DNA from: Sediminibacterium sp.
GTDB lineage: Bacteria; Bacteroidota; Bacteroidia; B-17B0; Aurantibacillaceae
NCBI GenBank assembly: GCA_030054095.1
Contig: JASGCO010000020.1
Coordinates: 1 to 64,000 of the forward strand
Reading direction: 5' to 3'
Length of the DNA stretch: 64,000 nt
Shown here: positions 8,374 to 16,463 of the stretch, piece after piece
Numbering within the stretch: position 1 is the stretch's first letter
Layout of the letters: each line of letters opens with the position of its first letter
Notes under the pieces: generated by a model
What the model was told of the DNA's origin: nothing
What the model saw: only the letters and a program-made list of their open reading frames with translations
Databases searched by the model: none
Translations under genes and position numbers: made by a program

Positions 8374-11300
8374 ATGTTAAACTCAATTATAGACTTCTCA
8401 ATAAAAAATAAACTCATCATTGGCTTGTTTGTTTTTTTCCTTGTAGCTGTAGGAGCCTACCAGATCACCATACTCCCGATTGACGCAGTTCCCGATATTA
8501 CCAACAATCAGGTTCAGGTCATTACAAGCGCGCCATCTTATGGTGCTCCCGATATAGAACGCCTGGTTACTTTTCCGGTAGAACAAAACTGCAGTAACAT
8601 CTCCGGCAAAAAAGAAATTCGAAGCTTTTCCCGATTTGGACTATCGGTTGTTACCATTGTATTTAATGATGAGGTAGATATTTACTGGGCCAGGCAACAG
8701 GTAGCCGAACGCCTTCAACAAATCCGGAGCGAAATCCCCTCCGATATTAGCCCCCCTTATCTTGGCCCTATTTCTACTGGTTTAGGAGAAATTTACCAGT
8801 ATGTTGTGAAAGCGAAAAAAGGGTATGAAAAAAAATACGATGCCACCAGTCTTCGCACTATCCAGGACTGGATTGTACGACGCCAGCTTATGGGAGTAAA
8901 AGGCGTGGCAGAAATCAGCAGTTTTGGAGGAAAGCTGAAACAATATGAAATAGCCGTTGACCCCAATAAACTTAACGCCTATGGCATTAACATCAACGCT
9001 GTTTTTAACGCCCTTGAAACAAACAATGAAAATACCGGAGGTGCTTACATCGAAAAAGGCGCTTCTCTGCTTTACATCCGCAGCGAAGGGCTTTTAAAAA
9101 GTGAAGAAGACATAAAAAACATAGCTATCGCGCAAGGAAAAGGGACTGTTCCCTTGTTTATAAGAGACATAGCGGAAGTTCGTATCGGACATGCTATACG
9201 TTACGGCGCACTTTGTTACAATGATGAGGGCGAAGTAGCCGGTGCCGTTGTTATGATGTTGAAAGGCGCTAACAGTAGTGAGGTGATTAAAAATGTGAAA
9301 GCGCGAATAGAACAAATCCGGAAAACCCTGCCAGAAGGCGTAGAAATTGAAGCCTTTCTGGATCGCACAAAAATGGTGAATAATGCCATTGGTACTGTGG
9401 AAAAAAATCTTCTGGAGGGAGCGCTAATTGTCGTACTGGTATTGGTTCTTTTCCTCGGCAACCTGAGGGCCGGATTACTGGTAGCTTCTGTTATTCCGCT
9501 TTCTATGTTATTTGCGATCTGTATGATGAACCTGTTTGGTGTCAGTGGTAACCTCATGAGCCTCGGAGCACTTGATTTCGGTTTGATTGTTGACGGCGCG
9601 GTCATTATTGTTGAATCTGTAATGCACTACCTCGCTCACACCAGAAAGTTCAAACAAATCACTACACTCAGTAGCAGTCACATGGATGAGACAGTGGGGC
9701 ACTCTGCCAAAAAGATGATGAACAGTGCCGTATTCGGGCAGATTATCATCCTTATCGTTTACCTTCCCATCTTTTCACTTCAAGGCATAGAGGGAAAGAT
9801 GTTTAAACCCATGGCACAAACCGTTGCCTTCGCCTTAGTGGGGGCATTTCTATTATCCCTCACCTACATTCCGATGATGAGCGCTGTGGTCTTAAATTAT
9901 AAATCCAAATCAAACAACAATTTCTCCGACCGCATGATGGCCCAAGTTGAAAAGTGGTTCAGTTTTAAACTAATCCGTATCCTCCGCTATCCTAAAGTTA
10001 TACTGGGCAGTATCAGTCTTTTGTTTATTGCTTCTGTTATTACTATAACTCGCCTAGGCGGTGAATTTATTCCGGCATTGGAAGAAGGTGATTTTGCAGT
10101 AGATACAAGAGTTTTAACCGGCAGTAACCTGAATACAAGCATTCAATTCACACAAAAAGCGGCTCATGCCCTTAAAACCCAATTTCCGGAAGTAGAAAAA
10201 GTAGTCACTAAAATAGGTAGTGGCGAGGTTCCAACAGATCCTATGCCCATTGAAGCGAGTGATATGATGGTGATTCTGAAAGACAAATCCGAATGGACCT
10301 CTGCCAAAACCTTTCCTGAAATGGAAGAAAAAATGAGTAAGGCGCTGGAAGACATACCTGGTATCACGGCCGGTTTTATGTTTCCCGTTCAGATGCGTTT
10401 CAATGAATTGATGACCGGAGCCCGACAGGATGTAGTTTGCAAAATATTTGGGGAAAACCTGGATACACTTTCCACATACGCGGAGCAACTTGGAAAGATT
10501 GCAGGGAACATAAAAGGTGCTGAAAACATTTATGTAGAACCGGTTAATGGAATGCCTCAGGTTGTTATAGATTATAACCGATCGTTACTGGCACGCCATC
10601 ATTTATCGGTAGCGGAAGTTAATAAAGTTATTAATACCGCATTTGCCGGGCAAAGTTCGGGACTGCTTTTTGAAGATGAAAAACGATTTGATGTTGTAGT
10701 ACGCCTTGATACTAATTCCAGAAAAAACATAAACGATATCAAAAACCTGCTCATCCCTTCTGTTGATGGTATGCAAATACCCCTGCAAAATATAGCAAAC
10801 ATCACTATAAAAAATGGCGTTAATCAGATTCAACGTGAAGATGCCAAAAGAAGAATTGTTGTTGGATTTAACGTGGTTGGAAGAGATGTGGAAAGCATCG
10901 TGAATGAATTAAAACAAAAAACAGAAACACAAATCAAATTCCCCATCGGATATTACGTTACTTATGGGGGTGCTTTTCAAAATCTGGAAGAAGCCAAAAA
11001 CCGGCTGATGATAGCTGTGCCAGTATCCTTGCTGTTGATTTTTTTACTATTGTATTTTGCTTTTAAAAATCTTAAACAAGGTTTATTGATTTATACAGCT
11101 ATTCCTTTATCAGCTATAGGTGGCATTTTCTTCCTGGCCTTGCGCCAGATGCCATTCAGCATTAGCGCCGGTGTTGGATTCATTGCCTTATTCGGGGTCG
11201 CCGTTCTCAACGGCATTGTTCTTATCACCGAATTCAACCGTCTCCGTAACGAAGGTTGCGCTTCTATTGTACGAATTGTTATGAATGGTACACGGCTGCG

Positions 11301-12729
11301 CTTACGTCCGGTTCTTATGACTGCCTTTGTTGCCTCTTTAGGATTTTTACCTATGGCATTAAGCAATGGTGCTGGAGCAGAAGTACAACGGCCACTGGCC
11401 ACGGTGGTTATTGGCGGGCTGCTTATTGCCACTTTACTGACACTATTTGTATTGCCTCTACTGTATATGCTTGCTGAACGAAAAACCCTAAAAGAACGCA
11501 TACTATCTGGCAAATCAACTGTATTACTCATTTTCCTGCTATTTACTGGAATCATAAACTCACAAACTAAACTGGATTTACAGAGCGCCATTGATACCGC
11601 ACTGAAAAATAACCTTGTAGTTAAACAGGAGCAATTAAAATCGGCCTATAGTCAATCACTCATCAAAACAGCCGCTGATATTCCTAAAGCGACTATCAAC
11701 AGTGAGTTCGGGCAATACAACAGCAGTTATACCGACAACCGTTTTTCATTTACACAAAACATAGCTTTTCCCGTGGTCTATAAACGGCAAAAAGAATTGC
11801 TCACTTCTGAATACAATCAATCACAATGGTTAGTGAATTTAAAAACAACAGAACTCCGGAAAGAAGTAACAAAAACGTTTCTGTCTTACCAGTTACTAAA
11901 AAAACGTGAACAAATTCTGATTGTATCTGACTCGCTTTACCGGGATTTCTCTGCCATGGCTGAACTCCGGTTAAAAACCGGTGAATCAAATATACTTGAA
12001 AAGGTTACGGCCGAACAGCAGCAGACCGACATTCGTTTACAACTCAATGACCTCCGGCAGGAGCTCAAAATGGTAATGCTTCGTTTTCAGTTCTTACTGA
12101 ACAGCAAAACACCATTTCTGCCACGGGATCCCGAATCCGGTTCTATACTCTTGCTTTCTCCCGACACAATACACCTACAAACCAATCCCTTGTTAGAAGT
12201 GTATAAAACGCAGTCAGAGATTGAAAAAAACAGGATACGGCTTGAACGTGCCAAACTAGGTCCCGATTTAAGTTTTGGAGTAAGTAATACCACCATACGG
12301 GGCATGGGAGCTGATAACATAACTTATACCAGCAAAGACCGTTTTACCTCATTGCAACTTGGCGTAGCGCTTCCATTATTTCCCAAAGCACAGCGGGCAA
12401 GAATTCAGGGCAGTAGAACGATGATGCAGTTATGGAACAATGAAACTGAACTACTTAAAACCAAACAAAAACTAGAGATCAAACAACTCTTTTCCAGATA
12501 CGAGGCCCTTCGTGAAAGACTGAATTCTTACGAATCGAAAGGGCTAAACAATGCCCGTACCATACGTGAAACAGCGAACCGACAGTTTCGTAGTGGCGAA
12601 ATCAACTATCTGGACTATGTTGTATTACTTAACCAGGCGGTAAGCATCGAATCCCATTATATTGATACTCTGCAATTGCTGACCGACCTGGTTATACAAA
12701 TAAATTATTTCACTTACCCAACTAATTAA
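8374..12729 (+). CDS. heavy-metal RND efflux pump CzcA fused to a TolC-like domain
   Basis: A 1451-residue fusion. Residues 1-1040 are a heavy-metal RND (CusA/CzcA) proton antiporter with 12 TM helices and two large periplasmic loops. The TM4 proton-relay acidic residues are D401, D407 and E414, aligning with D402/D408/E415 of CzcA. The porter segment QMRFNELMTGAR is CzcA-like rather than CusA-like, so Co/Zn/Cd is favoured over Cu/Ag. Residues 1065-1451 are an outer-membrane efflux protein (TolC/CzcC family) joined through a hydrophobic stretch (about 1048-1064) that looks like a signal peptide ending NSQ. This architecture is known in Bacteroidota. ATG 8374 gives the standard MLNSIIDFSIKNK start. 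The adaptor gene follows after 4 bases. Confidence 0.93.
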   Translation: MLNSIIDFSIKNKLIIGLFVFFLVAVGAYQITILPIDAVPDITNNQVQVITSAPSYGAPDIERLVTFPVEQNCSNISGKKEIRSFSRFGLSVVTIVFNDEVDIYWARQQVAERLQQIRSEIPSDISPPYLGPISTGLGEIYQYVVKAKKGYEKKYDATSLRTIQDWIVRRQLMGVKGVAEISSFGGKLKQYEIAVDPNKLNAYGININAVFNALETNNENTGGAYIEKGASLLYIRSEGLLKSEEDIKNIAIAQGKGTVPLFIRDIAEVRIGHAIRYGALCYNDEGEVAGAVVMMLKGANSSEVIKNVKARIEQIRKTLPEGVEIEAFLDRTKMVNNAIGTVEKNLLEGALIVVLVLVLFLGNLRAGLLVASVIPLSMLFAICMMNLFGVSGNLMSLGALDFGLIVDGAVIIVESVMHYLAHTRKFKQITTLSSSHMDETVGHSAKKMMNSAVFGQIIILIVYLPIFSLQGIEGKMFKPMAQTVAFALVGAFLLSLTYIPMMSAVVLNYKSKSNNNFSDRMMAQVEKWFSFKLIRILRYPKVILGSISLLFIASVITITRLGGEFIPALEEGDFAVDTRVLTGSNLNTSIQFTQKAAHALKTQFPEVEKVVTKIGSGEVPTDPMPIEASDMMVILKDKSEWTSAKTFPEMEEKMSKALEDIPGITAGFMFPVQMRFNELMTGARQDVVCKIFGENLDTLSTYAEQLGKIAGNIKGAENIYVEPVNGMPQVVIDYNRSLLARHHLSVAEVNKVINTAFAGQSSGLLFEDEKRFDVVVRLDTNSRKNINDIKNLLIPSVDGMQIPLQNIANITIKNGVNQIQREDAKRRIVVGFNVVGRDVESIVNELKQKTETQIKFPIGYYVTYGGAFQNLEEAKNRLMIAVPVSLLLIFLLLYFAFKNLKQGLLIYTAIPLSAIGGIFFLALRQMPFSISAGVGFIALFGVAVLNGIVLITEFNRLRNEGCASIVRIVMNGTRLRLRPVLMTAFVASLGFLPMALSNGAGAEVQRPLATVVIGGLLIATLLTLFVLPLLYMLAERKTLKERILSGKSTVLLIFLLFTGIINSQTKLDLQSAIDTALKNNLVVKQEQLKSAYSQSLIKTAADIPKATINSEFGQYNSSYTDNRFSFTQNIAFPVVYKRQKELLTSEYNQSQWLVNLKTTELRKEVTKTFLSYQLLKKREQILIVSDSLYRDFSAMAELRLKTGESNILEKVTAEQQQTDIRLQLNDLRQELKMVMLRFQFLLNSKTPFLPRDPESGSILLLSPDTIHLQTNPLLEVYKTQSEIEKNRIRLERAKLGPDLSFGVSNTTIRGMGADNITYTSKDRFTSLQLGVALPLFPKAQRARIQGSRTMMQLWNNETELLKTKQKLEIKQLFSRYEALRERLNSYESKGLNNARTIRETANRQFRSGEINYLDYVVLLNQAVSIESHYIDTLQLLTDLVIQINYFTYPTN

Positions 12730-12733
12730 AACT

Positions 12734-13882
12734 ATGAAATCCATACTTTCCTTACAAAACGTTGTTTATCCCGTTATTTTTATGTGTTTAGTGAGTGCTT
12801 GCGAAAACGCTCCGTCAGATGTTGTCACAGAAACAGTAAAAGCCACTGAAGCCAATCTTTCACTTACGGATGCGCAGTTCCGTAATGCTGCCATAACCAC
12901 CACCACGTTGACAAAAGTCTCACTTGGCAAAACCCTTAAAGTAAATGGTCTTATTGATGTTCCGCCACAAAACCTTGTATCTATCAGTTGTCCCATGGGA
13001 GGGTATCTGAAAAGCACGAACCTGTTACCGGGTTATCCTATTAAAAAAGGAGAAACCATAGCCCAGGTAGAAGACCGCCAGTTTATAGAGCTGCAACAGG
13101 AATACCTTTTAAATCAGTCTAAACTCCAACTAGCCGAACAGGAGTATAACCGCCAAAAAGAGCTCAACCAGAATAAGGCCGGAAGTGATAAACTATTACA
13201 ACAAGCGGAAACGGAATGGCGCAATTATAAAATTCTGGTGGCCGCTCAGGCCGAGAAACTAAAACTGATCCATATTGATCCATTCCGCCTATCTGCACAA
13301 AACATCTCAAAAAGTATTTCCATTACCTCACCTATTGATGGTTTTGTATCAAAAGTAAATGCCAATATAGGGAAATACTTAAGCCCAACGGATGTCTTAT
13401 TCGAACTTGTTAATCCAAGCGATATTCATCTTAATCTGAAAGTATTTGAAAAAGATATTGCATCGCTTTACATCGGACAAAAAGTAATGGCTTATACCAA
13501 TATGGATGCCTCAAAAAAGTACCCTTGCGAAATCATCCTCATTAGTAAAGCCGTTAATCAGGAAGGTTATACCGAGGTACATTGTCACTTTGAATCTTAC
13601 GACCACTCTCTACTGCCCGGTTTGTATATGAATGCTGAAATTGATTATAGCACAGCAGAATCTTATGTTTTACCCGAAGAAGCCGTCGTACTTTTTGAAG
13701 GTAAAAGCTACATCTTTATACAAAATGATACTCTTAACTACCACATGTTCGAAGTACAAACCGGTCAAACAGGTAAGAATCAGGTGGAGATTCTAAATTA
13801 CCAATCGCTTCTAAACAAATCTATTGTGAAACAGGGTGCCTACACCTTGTTAATGAAATCCAGAAATAAAGAGGAAGAATAA
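12734..13882 (+). CDS. RND efflux periplasmic adaptor lipoprotein (CzcB/CusB-like)
   Basis: A 382-residue membrane-fusion protein linking the RND pump with its outer-membrane channel. The leader ends in a lipobox with Cys23 (LVSAC), so it is inner-membrane lipid-anchored. The order is beta-barrel, split lipoyl halves (ISCPMGGYL around residue 90 and ITSPIDGFVSKV around residue 200), an alpha-hairpin between them (about residues 115-175) and a C-terminal membrane-proximal domain. It starts 4 bases after the pump gene and completes the tripartite complex, because the TolC part is fused to the pump. No Met- or His-rich metal-binding N-terminal tail is visible. It is the last gene of the operon. 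Confidence 0.9.
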   Translation: MKSILSLQNVVYPVIFMCLVSACENAPSDVVTETVKATEANLSLTDAQFRNAAITTTTLTKVSLGKTLKVNGLIDVPPQNLVSISCPMGGYLKSTNLLPGYPIKKGETIAQVEDRQFIELQQEYLLNQSKLQLAEQEYNRQKELNQNKAGSDKLLQQAETEWRNYKILVAAQAEKLKLIHIDPFRLSAQNISKSISITSPIDGFVSKVNANIGKYLSPTDVLFELVNPSDIHLNLKVFEKDIASLYIGQKVMAYTNMDASKKYPCEIILISKAVNQEGYTEVHCHFESYDHSLLPGLYMNAEIDYSTAESYVLPEEAVVLFEGKSYIFIQNDTLNYHMFEVQTGQTGKNQVEILNYQSLLNKSIVKQGAYTLLMKSRNKEEE

Positions 13883-14357
13883 CGACTAAAATTGCCAATA
13901 CTCTAAACGCTTTTTAATCCTGCAATTCTACCATAAAAATCTGATAAAACCGATTTAATACGATTGTATAGACTTAGCTAATCCGTTTTCAGTATTGGCC
14001 TTTGTCCGCATTTATAAAACCGGTAAAATTTTGTTTTCCGACTGATTGACGGCTAAACGTACATTTAGTATCCGCACTTTTAACCGTATAAAGTACATCA
14101 CTGATGCACTTTACAATCAAACGGACACGCATTCACCTCCAAAACGCAACACAGAAGCGTGAAAATCAAACAATTACAAATAAAAAAGCCGCTTTTATGG
14201 TATAAAAAGGTCTGATTTTCCTCTTGTGAAATACTAAGCTATAAGAAAGAATTGCTCACCTGTTTAGTTTTAAATAAAAATCCTATAACGATTTATATAT
14301 TTAAGTGATTTTTAGACGAACGCTATTTTAAAACCCAAATACGATCGTTTTATACTG
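13883..14357. other. 475-base region upstream of the exopolysaccharide operon
   Basis: An AT-rich non-coding region between the efflux operon and the exopolysaccharide operon. It holds the near-perfect palindrome listed separately (14089-14113), a small AT hairpin (TTTTAT-GGT-ATAAAA near 14195-14210) and possible but imperfect -7 boxes (TAGTTTTA at 14265-14272). I found no terminator with a clear T-tract after the efflux adaptor gene and no recognisable RNA gene. Its length suggests regulatory complexity for the operon that follows. Confidence 0.5.
14089..14113. promoter_or_regulatory. 25-bp palindrome, candidate operator
   Basis: Arms TAAAGTACATCA (14089-14100) and TGATGCACTTTA (14102-14113) pair at 11 of 12 positions around a single central base. 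No T-tract follows, so it is not an intrinsic terminator. The symmetry and its position 245 bases before the exopolysaccharide operon fit a dimeric regulator's binding site. The regulator is unknown. Confidence 0.45.
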
Positions 14358-16463
14358 ATGAAAATAGTAGTACTACTTAAAAAATTGCTTTTTATAGCCA
14401 GCATTTGTATTTGTTGTTCGCTTAATTTAAACGCGTTTAGTCCCCCCATACCGATTACCTTGCTCGATGTAAGTGCCCGAAATTCTGAAACAGATGACGC
14501 AGAAGTTTGCTCTGCCCGGCACGTATTGAAAGTATGTGGAACGCCTTTTTCAGAAACCACGTCATTTCTCACCGCTATTCAATCAAAAATAATTGTGGTT
14601 TCCAGTAAAATGGAGCCATTCACATTCAGTAGCGCGGAAAAAGACAGCCTTGTCTCGTTTGTCAGAAAAGGAGGTATTCTTATTTGTCCTAATGTACGAG
14701 ATCCGTTTATGCATACACTTTTTGGTTTGTCGGGAGGTACTAATGCCAATAATCTCTATAGTATTACGTTCAACACCTTCCTGAACGATCCGGTTTTCAG
14801 ATGGCTTGACGACTCACTTGAAAAAACCATTAGCCTTGGCAGCAGCACCTTTACGTCGGTTATTAACAGCCGATACTATACTCCCACAACTGCCCTCTCT
14901 CTAGCCAAGTACAATAACACCAAAGATGCCATTACCTGTAATACCTTTTCAGTAGGTTACGCGTATGCCATTGGTGTTTCCTTTAAAAATATTATTCTCC
15001 TGAACCAACAAAACAGAGATTTTAATGCCAACAGATATTACAGTAATGATTTTGAACCAACCTCCGACGCGTTTATACTTTTTTTAAAAGGCATTATTCT
15101 AAAACACCTTCCTGTTATTCCTTACCTGCACACCAGTCTGTTCAATAGTAAAGCGTCTGTTCTTATTACCCATGATGTTGACGCCACTTCCGCATTCGAC
15201 ACTATGTCGCACTACAGTTTATACGAGCAATCCATTGGCGTCAAGGCATCGTATTACATTACAACACATTATATAAACGATGGCGCACTCAGTGATTTTT
15301 ATAATGTGTTTACCATTCCAAAAGTAAACCAGTTACTTACCAACGGACATATTTTGGGTAGTCATTCCGTTGGACATTTTATTGATTTTGCGGACGAGTC
15401 TGTATTCCCTTTAGGTACACCCGGCAATACCCCTTCTAATTACCTGCCCTACAACCATGGAAATTCGTCTCCTACTTTAAACGGAACTGTTTTTGGAGAA
15501 ACCGAAGTGTCCCGGGATCTGCTCAATACCAATTTTGGCATACAAATTAAAACATTCCGGCCGGGATACCTTGCCTTTAATAACAAACTCATTAACGCGT
15601 TGGAGTTGTTGAATTACAAATTCAGTTCTTCAGTTAGTGCCAACGATGTTCTTACCAACTTTCCATATCAATGTAAAAAAGACAATACGTCGTACGGATC
15701 CCTAACTAAAATATGGGAAATTCCTATGACCATATCCGATGCCGCCGCTTCTGATCCTATTACTCCCGCTAACTACCCCCAAAAAGTACTTAAATGGCTT
15801 TCCGTTGTACAGAAAAATAAAAACAATAATGCCCCCACCACCCTTCTCGTTCATCCTAACCGGTTATTTAAATTGGCGGCTCAGCGTGATTTCATCAGCG
15901 GGCTATCTTCAGATATAATGGTAACCAATCTTGAAACGTACGGCGAATTCTGGCAACAAAGAGATAGTCTTAATTTTTCGTTTACCCTTCGTAACGACAG
16001 CCTCACCATCATTATTCCCAACCAACAATTACCATTGCCTCCTGCCATCAGCTTCATCGTTAATAAAGGACAACAACTTTCCCATATCAGCCTGAAAAGC
16101 GAAGGTGGCCTTAACATTCCTGTCATGCAGGGTAATTGGGAGCAAAACGATAAAATTCTTTACTTTCAAAATGCTCCTGTTGTAGGCTTAAACGAATGGA
16201 TCTATTCGCCCAACAGATCGCTGCTGGTATATCCAAATCCCTGTACAGATAAAAGTGTTGTTTCTACAGGATCAAACATCTATCAGAAAATTAACTGCGA
16301 ATTATATACTCTTGGTGGTCAACTTATTGAGCAAATCTGCGCGGAATCAACCGATCACGTAATCATTGAAAAACGGAATTATCAGGGGCTCTATTGTGTA
16401 AAACTGTATGGTGACGGGATTTACCTTGGCACCACTAAACTACTTTTTAAAGATCGTTATTAA
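14358..16463 (+). CDS. T9SS-sorted polysaccharide deacetylase with GATase-like N-domain
   Basis: A 701-residue exported protein opening the exopolysaccharide operon. A signal peptide covers residues 1-27. Residues 30-255 form a domain with a VRKGGILICPN segment like class I glutamine-amidotransferase/ThuA-like folds, without an obvious catalytic Cys. Residues 265-530 are a NodB/CE4-type deacetylase: motif 1 THDVD (H272, D273, D275), motif 2 HSVGH (H336, H340), motif 3 RPGYL (R401). Residues 610-701 are a type IX sorting domain beginning at LLVYPNP. It is likely to deacetylate amino-sugar residues of a secreted polymer at the cell surface, as PgaB, PelA and IcaB do in other systems. Its 3' end overlaps the next gene by 56 bases. 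The N-terminal domain role is unknown. Confidence 0.8.
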   Translation: MKIVVLLKKLLFIASICICCSLNLNAFSPPIPITLLDVSARNSETDDAEVCSARHVLKVCGTPFSETTSFLTAIQSKIIVVSSKMEPFTFSSAEKDSLVSFVRKGGILICPNVRDPFMHTLFGLSGGTNANNLYSITFNTFLNDPVFRWLDDSLEKTISLGSSTFTSVINSRYYTPTTALSLAKYNNTKDAITCNTFSVGYAYAIGVSFKNIILLNQQNRDFNANRYYSNDFEPTSDAFILFLKGIILKHLPVIPYLHTSLFNSKASVLITHDVDATSAFDTMSHYSLYEQSIGVKASYYITTHYINDGALSDFYNVFTIPKVNQLLTNGHILGSHSVGHFIDFADESVFPLGTPGNTPSNYLPYNHGNSSPTLNGTVFGETEVSRDLLNTNFGIQIKTFRPGYLAFNNKLINALELLNYKFSSSVSANDVLTNFPYQCKKDNTSYGSLTKIWEIPMTISDAAASDPITPANYPQKVLKWLSVVQKNKNNNAPTTLLVHPNRLFKLAAQRDFISGLSSDIMVTNLETYGEFWQQRDSLNFSFTLRNDSLTIIIPNQQLPLPPAISFIVNKGQQLSHISLKSEGGLNIPVMQGNWEQNDKILYFQNAPVVGLNEWIYSPNRSLLVYPNPCTDKSVVSTGSNIYQKINCELYTLGGQLIEQICAESTDHVIIEKRNYQGLYCVKLYGDGIYLGTTKLLFKDRY

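Noticed and set aside
13894-13999. 9-bp perfect inverted repeat GCCAATACT/AGTATTGGC with an 88-base loop
   Set aside because: With so many possible pairs in a 475-base region a 9-bp match at that distance is expected by chance about once in two or three such regions; no supporting structure was seen.
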